The notes: generated by a model not told the origin, from the sequence alone. Shown: positions 16,853-25,828, numbered from the stretch's first letter. The stretch is DNA of 64,000 bases from Arthrobacter globiformis (GCF_030818015.1 NZ_JAUSZX010000001.1:3968001-4032000), one strand, 5' to 3'. Translations and numbers: made by a program.

Positions 16853-18120
16853 CGGACTCCCCCGCCTCGCGCCGCGCCCTTGAGGTCGCCTCCATCCCGT
16901 CCTTCCGGAGGATCTACGAGCACCTGAACCATTCCACCTACGCCCACCGCAAGCACCTTCCCGGCATCTGCGACTTCACCCTGGGCAACCCGCACCAGAT
17001 GCCGCAGGAGGCCTACGTTGACGCCCTCCGGGACGCGCTCCACCCGCATGACGACCAGTGGTTCGCGTACAAGACCAACGAGGTGGATGCCCGGGAGGCG
17101 GCGGCGGATTCCTTGGGCCGGCTGCTCGACGTTCCGTTCGAACCCGAGGACCTGTACCTCACCACCGGAGGCTTCACCGCGATCGCCCTTGCATTGAAGG
17201 CTGTTACCGATCCCGGCGACGAGGTCATCTACAGCCTGCCGCCCTGGTTCCTCTACGAGCCGCTCGCCGTCGAGGCCGGACTGGTCCCTGTCAAAGTCCG
17301 GATCGACCTCGAAACCTTCGACCTCGACCTGGCGGCCATTGAAGCGGCCATCACGGAGCGGACCCGTGTGGTGATCATCAATTCGCCAAACAACCCGACC
17401 GGAAGGATCTACCCGCCTGAGCTCCTCCGCCAACTGGCCACGCTCCTCGACGACGCGTCGGCGCGGATAGGCCGGCGGATCTACCTGGTGTCCGATGAGC
17501 CGTACAACAGAATCGTCTTCGACGGTGCCCGCTTCCACAGCCCCGCGGAGTTCTATCCCTACACGCTCCTTGCCTACTCCTACGGAAAGACGCACCTGTC
17601 GCCGGGCGAGCGGATCGGGTACCTGGCGCTGCCGCCAAGCATGCCGGACCGCAAGGAGCTCGGCACCGCCGTCGAAGCCATGCAGCTGGCCATGGGATGG
17701 ATCTACCCCAACGCCGTGCTGCAGTACGCCCTGCCGCGGCTGGAGACGTTCACCATCGACGTCGGCCAGCTGCAGCAGAAGCGGGACCGGCTGGTCCAGG
17801 AGCTGGGCGGCATGGGATACCGGCTCCGGCCGTCCGAGGGCACCTTTTACCTGTTCGTCCACTCCCCCATTCATGATGACGAGGCCTTCACCGAGGCGCT
17901 GGGCCAGGAGGATGTCTTTGTGCTTCCGGGCGTCCTGTTCGAGACACGGGGGTTTTTCCGGATTTCCCTCACCGCTAGCGAGGACATGGTGGAGCGCAGC
18001 CTGCCCCACTTCCGGGCGGCCATCGAACGGGCGGGGCAGGACCGGCCCGAGGACGCCGAAATCAAGCTGCCCACGGGCCTGATCCCCATCATTCCCGCGA
18101 GCCCAAGAAAACTGCCCTGA
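16849..18120 (+). CDS. Class I/II pyridoxal-phosphate aminotransferase
   Basis: Fold-type I aminotransferase of 423 aa. Visible motifs are the cofactor-ring segment TTGGFTAIALALK, IINSPNNPTGRIY, the pyridine-nitrogen Asp in YLVSDEPYNRIVF, the Schiff-base lysine in LAYSYGKTHLSPGERIGYL near residue 245, and the C-terminal FFRISLTAS arginine. The start is GTG at 16849, overlapping the methyltransferase stop by 4 bases, with AGGAAACC upstream. The coupled methyltransferase suggests a joint pathway on an amino compound, but the substrate cannot be named. Confidence 0.9.
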   Translation: MTDSPASRRALEVASIPSFRRIYEHLNHSTYAHRKHLPGICDFTLGNPHQMPQEAYVDALRDALHPHDDQWFAYKTNEVDAREAAADSLGRLLDVPFEPEDLYLTTGGFTAIALALKAVTDPGDEVIYSLPPWFLYEPLAVEAGLVPVKVRIDLETFDLDLAAIEAAITERTRVVIINSPNNPTGRIYPPELLRQLATLLDDASARIGRRIYLVSDEPYNRIVFDGARFHSPAEFYPYTLLAYSYGKTHLSPGERIGYLALPPSMPDRKELGTAVEAMQLAMGWIYPNAVLQYALPRLETFTIDVGQLQQKRDRLVQELGGMGYRLRPSEGTFYLFVHSPIHDDEAFTEALGQEDVFVLPGVLFETRGFFRISLTASEDMVERSLPHFRAAIERAGQDRPEDAEIKLPTGLIPIIPASPRKLP

Positions 18121-18673
18121 CCGGGCTATCCCCATCTTGGTGTCCTAAGTCAGCTTTTCCAGCAAGAGCCTCGCCTTTCCCAACCTCCGACTCACCCGGG
18201 CGGCTGTGGAACAGGTGTTCTGACCGACGACGGCGCGTCCCAGGCGAAGCGAAAGACGGCCGGCTGCCCCTCTAGGGCGGCCCAGCTAAAGGCTTGGGGG
18301 TTGCCGGCCCGGCATGTCAGGGGGGTGCACTGCCGGGCCGGCCAGCTGGCTCAGCGACCACTCGCGGCTGTGGCGTCGGACCAGATAGAAAGATCGTGTC
18401 AGCGGTTCCTAGGAAAATCCCGTTTAACCTTGGGGAACCCAGACCCCCACCCCACCAGCGGCCTCTCGCCGCCGCGGCACTGCTAACGCACCTTCCGGCT
18501 GGGGGGACCTTGCCTTCCCCGCATTCCAAGGTTCACCAGCAAATTCACCATGGAGTCCCGGAACAATATCGACAGACGGCATTCCCCTTCGCACCGGGAT
18601 TTGCCGGCAACGCCGCCGGTCTCAGCGCATGCCGGAAGGGCCCGCGGGGCGGCACAGGTGGAAGGTAAATAAA
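18121..18673. other. 553-bp non-coding gap upstream of module copy B
   Basis: No convincing gene is seen; the open frames here lack a ribosome site and coding character. It holds the perfect palindrome TTCCTAGGAA at 18406-18415 and otherwise nothing I can name. It probably contains the promoter and a long leader for the small gene at 18674. Confidence 0.4.
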
Positions 18674-18991
18674 ATGATGAGCCCGGACCCGTATTCACCC
18701 GGTAACAGCCAGTGGCAGTCCCCCGCCCCGGAGGGGCTAGCTGCCCGGCACGCCGCCGGAGGCCCCGCAGCAGTTCCCGACCCGGCACGGGCCGGCCAAC
18801 GGCCAGCCCAGCGCGCTCCCCAAGGGGGCATACTGCAGCGCCAACTGATGCGGCTCATCGGAGAAATCCTTGGCGACGAAGGCCTAAACTCGGAGACCCG
18901 GCTGTCGCTGCTCAGGCATATCTCCGAGCATCCCGGACACCCCGAACAGGCAATGCTGGCGCATCTGCACGAGATCCAACACCGAGGATGA
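18674..18991 (+). CDS. 105-residue protein with LLRHI-PGHPEQA motif (copy B)
   Basis: Paralogue of the gene at 13607 and of identical length. The N-terminal half is Pro/Ala/Gln-rich and unlike copy A; the C-terminal half matches: LQRQLMRLIGEILGDEG, then LSLLRHISEHPGHPEQAMLA and HLHEIQHRG. The conserved part reads as two amphipathic helices joined by the PGHPEQA turn. The ATG at 18674 has GGAAGG upstream; a second ATG follows at 18677. The next gene, 61 bases downstream, encodes an exported protein, as in copy A but in the reverse order. Confidence 0.72.
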   Translation: MMSPDPYSPGNSQWQSPAPEGLAARHAAGGPAAVPDPARAGQRPAQRAPQGGILQRQLMRLIGEILGDEGLNSETRLSLLRHISEHPGHPEQAMLAHLHEIQHRG

Positions 18992-19052
18992 AATCCGCCG
19001 ACTCCTGGACTTCCGCCTACACGCAATTTTTCCGACGCCCCTGGAGCGGACC

Positions 19053-19598
19053 ATGAAAACCAGAGCAGCCCTCACGCTAACCGTGGCGGGGATCCTCGTG
19101 ACCGGATCCGCCGCCCTCGCCGTCAATACACAGGTTCTGAACACCACGCCGGCGGGCACCGGCAACGCGAACAGCGTCCTCCTGCCGAACAACTCCGGCA
19201 GGACTCCGGCCCCGGCCGCCGTCGTCAGCGCGAAAGCGACGCCTGACGTGACGTCCGCGGTCGGCGGCGGCACAGTTCCCGCCACCGCTAAGACTGCCGG
19301 GGCGCCGGAGTCCGGGGACGATAAAGGCGGCACCGTTACAAGAAATTCCGACGCCGGTCCTGCCGGGTCCCAGCCCGGCCGCACCGTCGGTTCCCTGTCC
19401 GACGCCGACCCCGCCGTGTCCCAGCCCGACGGCAACGTCCGTTCCCAGACCGACGCCGGCCCCGCCGTCGTCTCCGTTCAGCCTGGCGACGATAAAGGCG
19501 GCCTGCGCACCGCCCCGGAAGCAGGCGATGACCGGGGCGGCCTGCGCAAGGCGTCCGAACCTGGTGACGACAGCGGCGGACACGGTTCGGGCGACTAA
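19053..19598 (+). CDS. Exported protein with GDDKGG repeats (module copy B)
   Basis: Protein of 181 aa. A signal peptide spans about residues 1-25 (MKTRAALTLTVAGILVTGSA). The mature part is low-complexity, rich in Asp, Gly, Pro and Ala, with repeated SGDDKGG, PGDDKGGLR, AGDDRGGLR and PGDDSGG units towards the C terminus, plus two DADPAVSQP-like units. The function is unknown; the acidic DD-x-GG units could bind cations, which is only a guess. It follows the 105-residue protein and resembles the exported partner at 13039 in plan and in the DGKGGL/DDKGGL signature. Confidence 0.72.
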   Translation: MKTRAALTLTVAGILVTGSAALAVNTQVLNTTPAGTGNANSVLLPNNSGRTPAPAAVVSAKATPDVTSAVGGGTVPATAKTAGAPESGDDKGGTVTRNSDAGPAGSQPGRTVGSLSDADPAVSQPDGNVRSQTDAGPAVVSVQPGDDKGGLRTAPEAGDDRGGLRKASEPGDDSGGHGSGD

Positions 19599-19616
19599 GG
19601 CATCTCCGAAACTTGA

Positions 19617-19931
19617 ACGCACAACGAAGCCCCTGATCTGGGCGGCCTCGCGCTTCTGCTGACGTCGGGCGCTCTTATCCAGCCCGACATCACCAACCCG
19701 GTGACAGCCGTGAAGCTCGGCTGCGTGCTCATCCTGATGCTGAACGGCCTGAGCATCGCCCCGGCCATGCACAAAATGTTCGCGCTTCCGCGGGATACCA
19801 GCTTCAGCGAACTGGGCCGCCGGCTTCGCACGCGCCTGCTGATCGCGCTCAGCATCTCGCAGGCGTGCTGGTGGACGGCCGCGCTGATCGGCCTCGTCAA
19901 CAGCACCCTCCGCCGCTGGGCGGGGACCTAA
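19617..19931 (+). pseudogene. C-terminal remnant of a membrane protein
   Basis: The frame is open from 19617 and reads as coherent membrane protein: DLGGLALLLTSGALIQPDI, then VTAVKLGCVLILMLNGLSIA and a third segment LLIALSISQACWWTAALIGL. A TGA at 19614 closes it upstream and no ATG is available; the first GTG (19701) lies after the first membrane segment. This looks like the tail of a gene whose 5-prime part is lost, although use of the GTG for a 76-residue protein cannot be excluded. Confidence 0.5.
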
Positions 19932-19945
19932 CCAGGACCCTGCGG

Positions 19946-20011
19946 CCCAACTACCTCGCAATAGTTGTCGTTTTCAGCCGTCAAAACGACAACTACTGCG
20001 AGAAGGTTGGG
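19946..20011. repeat. 66-bp palindrome, covarying-arm family (copy 2)
   Basis: Arms of 29 bp (19946-19974 and 19983-20011) differ at 4 pairs. The ends read CCCAAC / GTTGGG and the centre GTTTTCAGCCGTCAAAAC, close to copy 1 at 15.8 kb, while the mid-arm sequence is different but still self-complementary. It sits between two convergent reading frames and is a likely two-way terminator. Confidence 0.8.
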
Positions 20012-20020
20012 TAAGTGGCG

Positions 20021-21235
20021 TCAGTAGTTGCGGCGGTGCTTGAGCCTGGGGAGCACGACGGCGAACACACCTGCCGCTGCGAACCCCAGTACCCCCGTGG
20101 CCGTCACGCCGGGGCCGAGGGAGGCTGCAGCCGTCACCGCGGAGAGAAGCACAGGACCGCCGGTGGAGCCGGCGTCGGCCATGAACCGCCAGAGGCCCAG
20201 GAACTGCCCGCGGCCGCGGTCGGGTGAGAAGTCGGCGCCCAGTGTCATCACCAGGCCGGAGCTGATCCCGTTGCCGAAGCCGATCAGCAGGGCCGCGAGC
20301 AGGAGGCTGGGGAACCCGCCGGTGAGCGGGATCAGCACCAGCGCCACACCCATGATCAGGGTGGACGGGATGGCCACCCACTGCCGCCCGCGCCGGTCCA
20401 TCACCTTGCCCGCCGGATAGAAGACCAGCATGTCGATCGCCCCGGAGAGCCCGTACACCAGCGAAGCATGCGTCGGGTCGAGGCCCAGGTGGTCGGCCCA
20501 CAGCGGGATCACCACCTGGCGGGAGGTGCGCAGGGCGCTGAGCAGCAAAATGGCGATTCCGGCAGTCAGGAAAACACCGGCATGTGAGACGGCCACGCCG
20601 CGCAGGGTGGGCTCCGGACCGGTCTTGGCGGAGGACCCGTCCGCCGCCACCAGGTCGGGGACGGTTATGGCGAGCACGGCGGCAGCGGCCATGCCGGCCA
20701 CACCCACCCAGTAAGCGCCGCTGATGCCGACGAAAGCGATGGCCACGGCGCCGATGAACGGACCGACGAACGTGCCGATCCGGCTCACGCCGCCCAGCGT
20801 GGACAGGGCACGGGCGCGGAATTCCACCGGTACGGCCTCGGTGAGGTACTTCTGCCGGGCCAGGCTGAAGACGGCGGCGGACATCCCGACGACGGCCATC
20901 GCCACCGCGAGCAGCCAGAGCCCGTTGCCAATGACCAGGGACACCGCGGCGGCCAGCAGGGCCAGCGCCCCGGCGGCGGCCGCGCCCACAATGGACCAGC
21001 GTTCGCCGAACTTCAGCGTAATCATGGAGGCCGGAAGGTTGAAGAACCACGAGCCGAGCCCGATCAGCGTGACGATCAGCGCCGCCACGGCAACGGACGC
21101 GCCCAGTTCACGGGCGGACAGGGCCACCACCGGCAGGATCGCTCCCTGGCCGATGCTGAACAGGAGCGCCGGGCCGAATGCCGGAACAGCAATGCCGCGG
21201 AGACTGAAGGGCGGCGGGCTGTTCGGCGGAGTCAT
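20021..21235 (-). CDS. MFS transporter
   Basis: Major facilitator of 404 aa with about 12 hydrophobic segments. The loop 2-3 region reads ITLKFGERWS, and the mid-protein loop motif VMDRRGRQWVAIPS is typical of the superfamily. It resembles small-molecule or drug efflux members; the substrate is unknown. The ATG at 21235 (MTPPNSPPP) is chosen over the start at 21289, which would add a short stretch with no membrane character. It is convergent with the remnant at 19.6-19.9 kb and divergent from glgX. Confidence 0.88.
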   Translation of the reverse strand: MTPPNSPPPFSLRGIAVPAFGPALLFSIGQGAILPVVALSARELGASVAVAALIVTLIGLGSWFFNLPASMITLKFGERWSIVGAAAAGALALLAAAVSLVIGNGLWLLAVAMAVVGMSAAVFSLARQKYLTEAVPVEFRARALSTLGGVSRIGTFVGPFIGAVAIAFVGISGAYWVGVAGMAAAAVLAITVPDLVAADGSSAKTGPEPTLRGVAVSHAGVFLTAGIAILLLSALRTSRQVVIPLWADHLGLDPTHASLVYGLSGAIDMLVFYPAGKVMDRRGRQWVAIPSTLIMGVALVLIPLTGGFPSLLLAALLIGFGNGISSGLVMTLGADFSPDRGRGQFLGLWRFMADAGSTGGPVLLSAVTAAASLGPGVTATGVLGFAAAGVFAVVLPRLKHRRNY

Positions 21236-21451
21236 CCTTTTTATCCTAGGTGCGGGCCAGGTCGCCCCCGCGGAAACGCGGGCCTCCACGAGGCCAGAAT
21301 CACAAACAATTTGATTTACGGCGCCACGGGTTTAAGACCAGACCTTGGCGAAATTAACAAGTGTGCTTAGCCTTGTGTCAGGGCGAGGCGCGCGGACCCC
21401 AACTGGACATGAGTATTGTTCGGAAATAACTGAACAGCCGCAGGAGTGATC

Positions 21452-23617
21452 ATGGAAGTCTGGCCGGGCAGCGCGTATCCACTGGGTGCGACCTTTGACG
21501 GGATGGGGACAAACTTCGCCCTCTTCAGCGAGGCGGCAACCGCCGTCGAGCTGTGTTTGATAGCCGGTGACGGCACCGAAACGCGCGTGGAACTCCTCGA
21601 GGCGGACGGGTATGTGTGGCACTGCTACCTGCCCCAGATCCAGCCCGGGCAGAAATACGGGTACCGGGTCTACGGACCCTACGACCCCGCCAAGGGCCAC
21701 CGCTGCAACCCCAACAAGCTACTTTTGGACCCCTACGCCAAGGCCGTCGCCGGGCAGGTGCACTGGCACCCGGCGATGTTCTCCTACAACTTCGGCGACC
21801 CCTCTTCCCGCAACAACCAGGACTCGGCGCCGCACACCATGCTCGGCGTGGTGATCAACCCGTTCTTCGACTGGGCCGGGGACCGGCCGCCCCGGATCCC
21901 CTACCACCGCTCCGTCATCTACGAGGCACACGTCAAGGGGCTTACGGAACTGCACGCCGAGGTGCCCAAGGAGCAGCGCGGCACCTTTGCCGGCGTCGCC
22001 CATCCCGCCGTCATTGCGCACCTGCAGCGGCTGGGCATCACGGCCATCGAGCTGATGCCGGTGCACCAGTTTGTCAATGACGGGACGCTGCAGGAGCAGG
22101 GCCTCACCAACTACTGGGGCTACAACACCATCGGCTTTTTTGCGCCGCAGAACACCTACAGCTCGATCGGCCAGATGGGCCAGCAGGTCCAGGATTTCAA
22201 GGCGATGGTCCGCGCACTGCACCGTGCGGGGATCGAGGTGATTCTCGACGTCGTCTATAACCACACGGCGGAAGGTAACCACCTTGGCCCCACCATGAGC
22301 TTCAAGGGGATCGACAACGCCGCGTATTACCGGCTTCTGGAGGACGACAGGCAGTACTACGTCGACTACACGGGCACCGGAAATACCCTGAACGTGCGGC
22401 AGCCGCACTCCCTGCAGCTGCTGATGGATTCGCTGCGGTACTGGGTCACCGAGATGCATGTGGACGGGTTCCGCTTTGACCTCGCCGCCGCCTTGGCCAG
22501 GGAGTTTTACGACGTCGACCGGCTCTCCACGTTCTTCGAACTGGTGCAGCAGGACCCGATCGTGTCCCAGGTGAAGCTCATTGCGGAGCCGTGGGACGTC
22601 GGGCCGGGCGGTTATCAGGTGGGCAACTTCCCCCCGCAGTGGACGGAATGGAACGGCAAGTACCGCGACACCGTGCGCGATTTCTGGCGCGGCGAACCCG
22701 CAACGCTGGGCGAGTTTGCGTCGCGGCTGACCGGGTCGGCGGACCTGTACGAGCGGTCGGGGCGGCGCCCCGTGGCGTCGATCAACTTCGTCACCGCGCA
22801 CGACGGCTTCACGCTGCGGGACCTGGTGTCCTACAACGAGAAGCACAACGAGGCCAACGGCGAGGGCAACCGCGACGGCGAATCCCACAACCGCTCGTGG
22901 AACTGCGGCGTCGAGGGGCCGACGACGGATCCCAAGGTCCTGGCGCTCCGGGCACGGCAGCAGCGGAACTTCATCGCCACCATGCTGCTGTCGCAGGGCG
23001 TGCCGATGATCCTGCACGGCGACGAACTCGGCCGGACACAGCAGGGCAACAACAACGTCTACTGCCAGGATTCCAAGCTCAGCTGGGTCAACTGGGACGC
23101 CATCGACATGCCGCTCATGGATTTCACGGCCGCGGTGAACCGGCTGCGCGCCAAGCACCCCACGTTCCGCCGCAGCACCTTCTTCGACGGCAGGCCGGTG
23201 CGGCGCGGCAAGGGCGAGAAGCTGCCGGACATCGTGTGGCTGAACGAGGACGGCATGGAGATGCTCCCCGAGGACTGGGGCCGCGGGTTCGGCCGGACCA
23301 TCGGCGTGTTCCTCAACGGTGACGGCATCCAGGGCCGGGACGACCGCGGCCGCCGCATCACGGACGTAAACTTCCTGCTGTACTTCAACGCGCACGACGA
23401 CGACATCAAGTTCACGCTCCCGTCCGGTGAGTTTGCCGATGCCTGGGACATGGTCATCAACACCGCCGGGACCGGAGTGGAACGCGGACCGATCGACGCC
23501 GGCTCGGTGCTGAAGGTCGCCGCGAAGTCCATGGCCGTGCTCCGTGCCCGGGATCTGACGCAGCCCGAGCCCAACCTCTCCGTGGCCCCCGGCCTCCAAT
23601 CCCCCGACACCGCGTAA
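21452..23617 (+). CDS. glgX: Glycogen debranching enzyme
   Basis: Isoamylase-type GH13 enzyme (721 aa) that cleaves alpha-1,6 branches of phosphorylase-limited glycogen in the cytoplasm. A CBM48-like N-terminal domain (YPLGATFDGMGTNFALFSEA) precedes the barrel. Catalytic segments are DVVYNHTAEGNH near 266, DGFRFDLAAAL near 338 with the nucleophile Asp, LIAEPWDVGPGGYQVGNFP near 377 with the acid Glu, and FVTAHDGFTLRDLV near 447. The ATG at 21452 has AGGAG five bases upstream. No glycogen gene lies next to it. Confidence 0.95.
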   Translation: MEVWPGSAYPLGATFDGMGTNFALFSEAATAVELCLIAGDGTETRVELLEADGYVWHCYLPQIQPGQKYGYRVYGPYDPAKGHRCNPNKLLLDPYAKAVAGQVHWHPAMFSYNFGDPSSRNNQDSAPHTMLGVVINPFFDWAGDRPPRIPYHRSVIYEAHVKGLTELHAEVPKEQRGTFAGVAHPAVIAHLQRLGITAIELMPVHQFVNDGTLQEQGLTNYWGYNTIGFFAPQNTYSSIGQMGQQVQDFKAMVRALHRAGIEVILDVVYNHTAEGNHLGPTMSFKGIDNAAYYRLLEDDRQYYVDYTGTGNTLNVRQPHSLQLLMDSLRYWVTEMHVDGFRFDLAAALAREFYDVDRLSTFFELVQQDPIVSQVKLIAEPWDVGPGGYQVGNFPPQWTEWNGKYRDTVRDFWRGEPATLGEFASRLTGSADLYERSGRRPVASINFVTAHDGFTLRDLVSYNEKHNEANGEGNRDGESHNRSWNCGVEGPTTDPKVLALRARQQRNFIATMLLSQGVPMILHGDELGRTQQGNNNVYCQDSKLSWVNWDAIDMPLMDFTAAVNRLRAKHPTFRRSTFFDGRPVRRGKGEKLPDIVWLNEDGMEMLPEDWGRGFGRTIGVFLNGDGIQGRDDRGRRITDVNFLLYFNAHDDDIKFTLPSGEFADAWDMVINTAGTGVERGPIDAGSVLKVAAKSMAVLRARDLTQPEPNLSVAPGLQSPDTA

Positions 23618-23976
23618 GCCCTCCCTCACCTAGGACCGGGACCCGGAAGCTCCTTGATCCGCTGGCCCTGCACGTGGTCCGGCGGACGGCCCCCGGCGCA
23701 GCCCGCGGCTCAGCCGGCGACCCGATTGCCTGACAGGTCAGTGACGTTTGCCACGACCGGTATCGGTATGTATTTTTACTCTCACAGCAATCTTCCGGGC
23801 GGCATTCAGGTAAAACTGAGGTCTCGCCGTCGTACTCGGATGATTAACAATACGAGCGTCTCTCCTGCCTGGTCCAGCCGGAATCTTCGGGGCAGCAGCG
23901 ATGAGCCGTTCTGCCGCGCGCTGACCCCGCCGGGGCTGTCCCGGCGGCCACTTCATGTTTGGGGGACGTAAACACC
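23618..23976. promoter_or_regulatory. 359-bp control region upstream of the exported coiled-coil gene
   Basis: No gene found. The part from about 23760 to 23860 is AT-richer than its surroundings (TATTTTTACTCTCA, GATTAACAATACG), as expected of a promoter. A small dyad, ACCGGTATCGGT, lies at 23757-23768. Confidence 0.35.
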
Positions 23977-24891
23977 ATGACCGTATCCAAATGGGTCGCC
24001 GCCGGTTCGTCAGCAGCCGTGTTCGCCGGCGGGCTCTTCATCGGAGCCCCCACAGCCGCCGCAGCACCGGGGGATGCCGCCTGCCTGCAGGCCTTCACCC
24101 AGTTTGAGGGTGCCCTTTCTGCCGCCGGTATCACCGAGGCAACTGTCGCCGATGTCGAGTCCAAGGCCGCAGTCACGGCGGACGCCGAGGCGGTTTATCT
24201 CGCGATGGTCGAAGCAGCCGGTGCAGTCCCCGCGGCTGAACTCGCGACTGCACAGGCAGCGCTGGATGACGCCATCGCAGCAACAGCAGCGGCAGAGGAA
24301 GCAGAGGAGGAGGCCGAGGATTCGGGCGATCCGGCCGCCATCAGTGCTGCCGAAGACGCCACGGAAGCGGCCGAGGAGGCCGAGGACGCGGCCCGGCAGG
24401 CCGTGACGGACCTGACGGCGGCATACGAAGCAGCCATCAACACGCCCGAGATCGTCGAGGCCCGGGACGCCTTCAATGCAGCGGCCGCCGAGTTCGAAAC
24501 CTTGCTGGCAGCCGTCTCGCTCGACGAAGCTACTGCCACCAATCTCATGGGACTGTTCGAGGCGTACGTCACGGCCTGCAATCCCGGCGCCGTCGGCGTC
24601 GATCCCGTCGCTACGCCGCCGGTCACGGCACCGGGCGGAATCACGACCTCGCCGGTCACTGCGCCGGAAAGCACGACGCCGGCCGTCGCCAATGCGGTCA
24701 ATGTGGCTCCCGCCAAGGCCGGCACCGCGGCAGCCGTCACGAACAAGGGCCTCAACGTGCAGACCGCGGCAGAAGCCGAGCCGGGCGTCCACCCCGGACT
24801 GGCGCTCCTCGCCGGGCTCCTCGCGGCCGGCATCGCCGTGCCCGCGGCCGTCGCCGTGAGGATGCGCCGCCTGGAGCGCAGCCGCAACTAG
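23977..24891 (+). CDS. Exported Ala/Glu-rich coiled-coil protein with C-terminal membrane anchor
   Basis: Protein of 304 aa. A signal peptide covers about residues 1-30 (VFAGGLFIGAPTAAAAPGDA). The body, residues 60-190, is Ala/Glu-rich and strongly helical (AEEAEEEAEDSGDPAAI), followed by a Pro/Thr-rich spacer. The end has a hydrophobic helix (LALLAGLLAAGIAVPAAVAV) and a basic tail RMRRLERSRN. This is the plan of a cell-wall sorting signal, but no LPXTG or LAXTG motif precedes the helix. The next gene, ten bases on, is sortase-like, so the two may be enzyme and substrate. The ATG at 23977 follows a G-run. Confidence 0.78.
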   Translation: MTVSKWVAAGSSAAVFAGGLFIGAPTAAAAPGDAACLQAFTQFEGALSAAGITEATVADVESKAAVTADAEAVYLAMVEAAGAVPAAELATAQAALDDAIAATAAAEEAEEEAEDSGDPAAISAAEDATEAAEEAEDAARQAVTDLTAAYEAAINTPEIVEARDAFNAAAAEFETLLAAVSLDEATATNLMGLFEAYVTACNPGAVGVDPVATPPVTAPGGITTSPVTAPESTTPAVANAVNVAPAKAGTAAAVTNKGLNVQTAAEAEPGVHPGLALLAGLLAAGIAVPAAVAVRMRRLERSRN

Positions 24892-24901
24892 GCATTTCAC
24901 G

Positions 24902-25561
24902 TTGGAACCGCAGACGACGGCAAGCCAGCGCCGGCCCATCCGCCGGCGCTGGCTTGCCGTGCCCACAGTTGCTGCGGCGGGTTTGGCGGCCGCTCTCTTC
25001 CTGGCGCCGTCGAACGCTTTTCCCCCAAGCGGCGGCAGCACCGCCGTCGCACCTTCAGCCGTTCCTTCGGTGGTGGGTTCACCGAGTGCCGCGCCCGTCG
25101 CCCGCAAGGCGATGCGGCCGGTGGCGGCGCCGCCGACGTCGGTGTCGATCGACGCAGCCGGCCTGAACGTGCGGGTCCTGCCGCTGACGCCGAGTGCGGA
25201 CGAGCTGGCTTCGCAATCGCTCGTGCCGCCGCTGACTCTCGACGCGTACTGGCTGACCAGCTACGGCCTGCCGGGTGCGGGGTCCACCAATACGACATAC
25301 ATCGTGGGGCATAGCTGGGACGGCCGGGATGCTCCGTTTAACCGGCTCAGCGACAAGTCGCTCGTGGGCAAGGCGGTCACGGTCACCACTGCGAAGGGCA
25401 CGCTGAAGTACGTGGTGGATTCGGTGACGACGCACGACAAGAACACGCTCAAGGACAGCGACATCTGGAACGTCGTGCCCGACCGCGTGGTGCTGATCAG
25501 CTGCTACACCGAGGACCCGTGGGGCAAGAACGTCGTGGTTACGGCCTCCCCTGCCCCGTAG
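24902..25561 (+). CDS. Class F-like sortase
   Basis: Membrane-anchored transpeptidase-like protein of 219 aa. A basic start and one signal-anchor (RRRWLAVPTVAAAGLAAALF) are followed by a Pro/Ala linker and a sortase domain from about residue 85. The catalytic-type histidine is in TTYIVGHSWDG and the cysteine in VVLISCYTEDPWGKNVVV. The arginine that follows the cysteine in most sortases (as in YRDNVVV of class F) is not seen; GKNVVV stands there. The start is TTG at 24902, ten bases after the preceding stop, with no strong ribosome site. It is probably in an operon with the exported coiled-coil protein. Confidence 0.78.
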   Translation: MEPQTTASQRRPIRRRWLAVPTVAAAGLAAALFLAPSNAFPPSGGSTAVAPSAVPSVVGSPSAAPVARKAMRPVAAPPTSVSIDAAGLNVRVLPLTPSADELASQSLVPPLTLDAYWLTSYGLPGAGSTNTTYIVGHSWDGRDAPFNRLSDKSLVGKAVTVTTAKGTLKYVVDSVTTHDKNTLKDSDIWNVVPDRVVLISCYTEDPWGKNVVVTASPAP

Positions 25562-25712
25562 GGACGCTTCCTCAGCTTTCGTCGCCTCTCCCCCAACGCT
25601 CCCTCAGCTTTCGTCGCCTCTCCCCAACGCTCCCTCAGCTTTCGTCGCTTCTCCCCCGACGCGTCCTCAGCTTTCGTCGCCCAACGCCCGACGCGTCCTC
25701 AGCTTTCGTCGC
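25562..25712 (-). repeat. Tandem intergenic repeat array 3 (TGAGG-core family)
   Basis: Five copies of CCTCAGCTTTCGTCGC recur every 31-33 bp; on the minus strand each reads GCGACGAAAGCTGAGG followed by GAGCGT, AAGCGT or ACGCGT. It begins directly after the sortase stop and is opposite in orientation to the array at 26.16 kb. Confidence 0.85.
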
Positions 25713-25828
25713 TTGTTTCCTGGACGCGGGCGACTTCCTTCTCGCAGTCCTCTGGACCCACGGCGCCGTCCTGAACCAGCCGGCCCCTCTCCCCATGGGC
25801 ATCATGCGCAGCACCGCCACAATCCGCT

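Noticed and set aside
18294..18668. Open frame upstream of module copy B
   Set aside because: No ribosome site, no similarity and no coding-like composition; treated as leader DNA.
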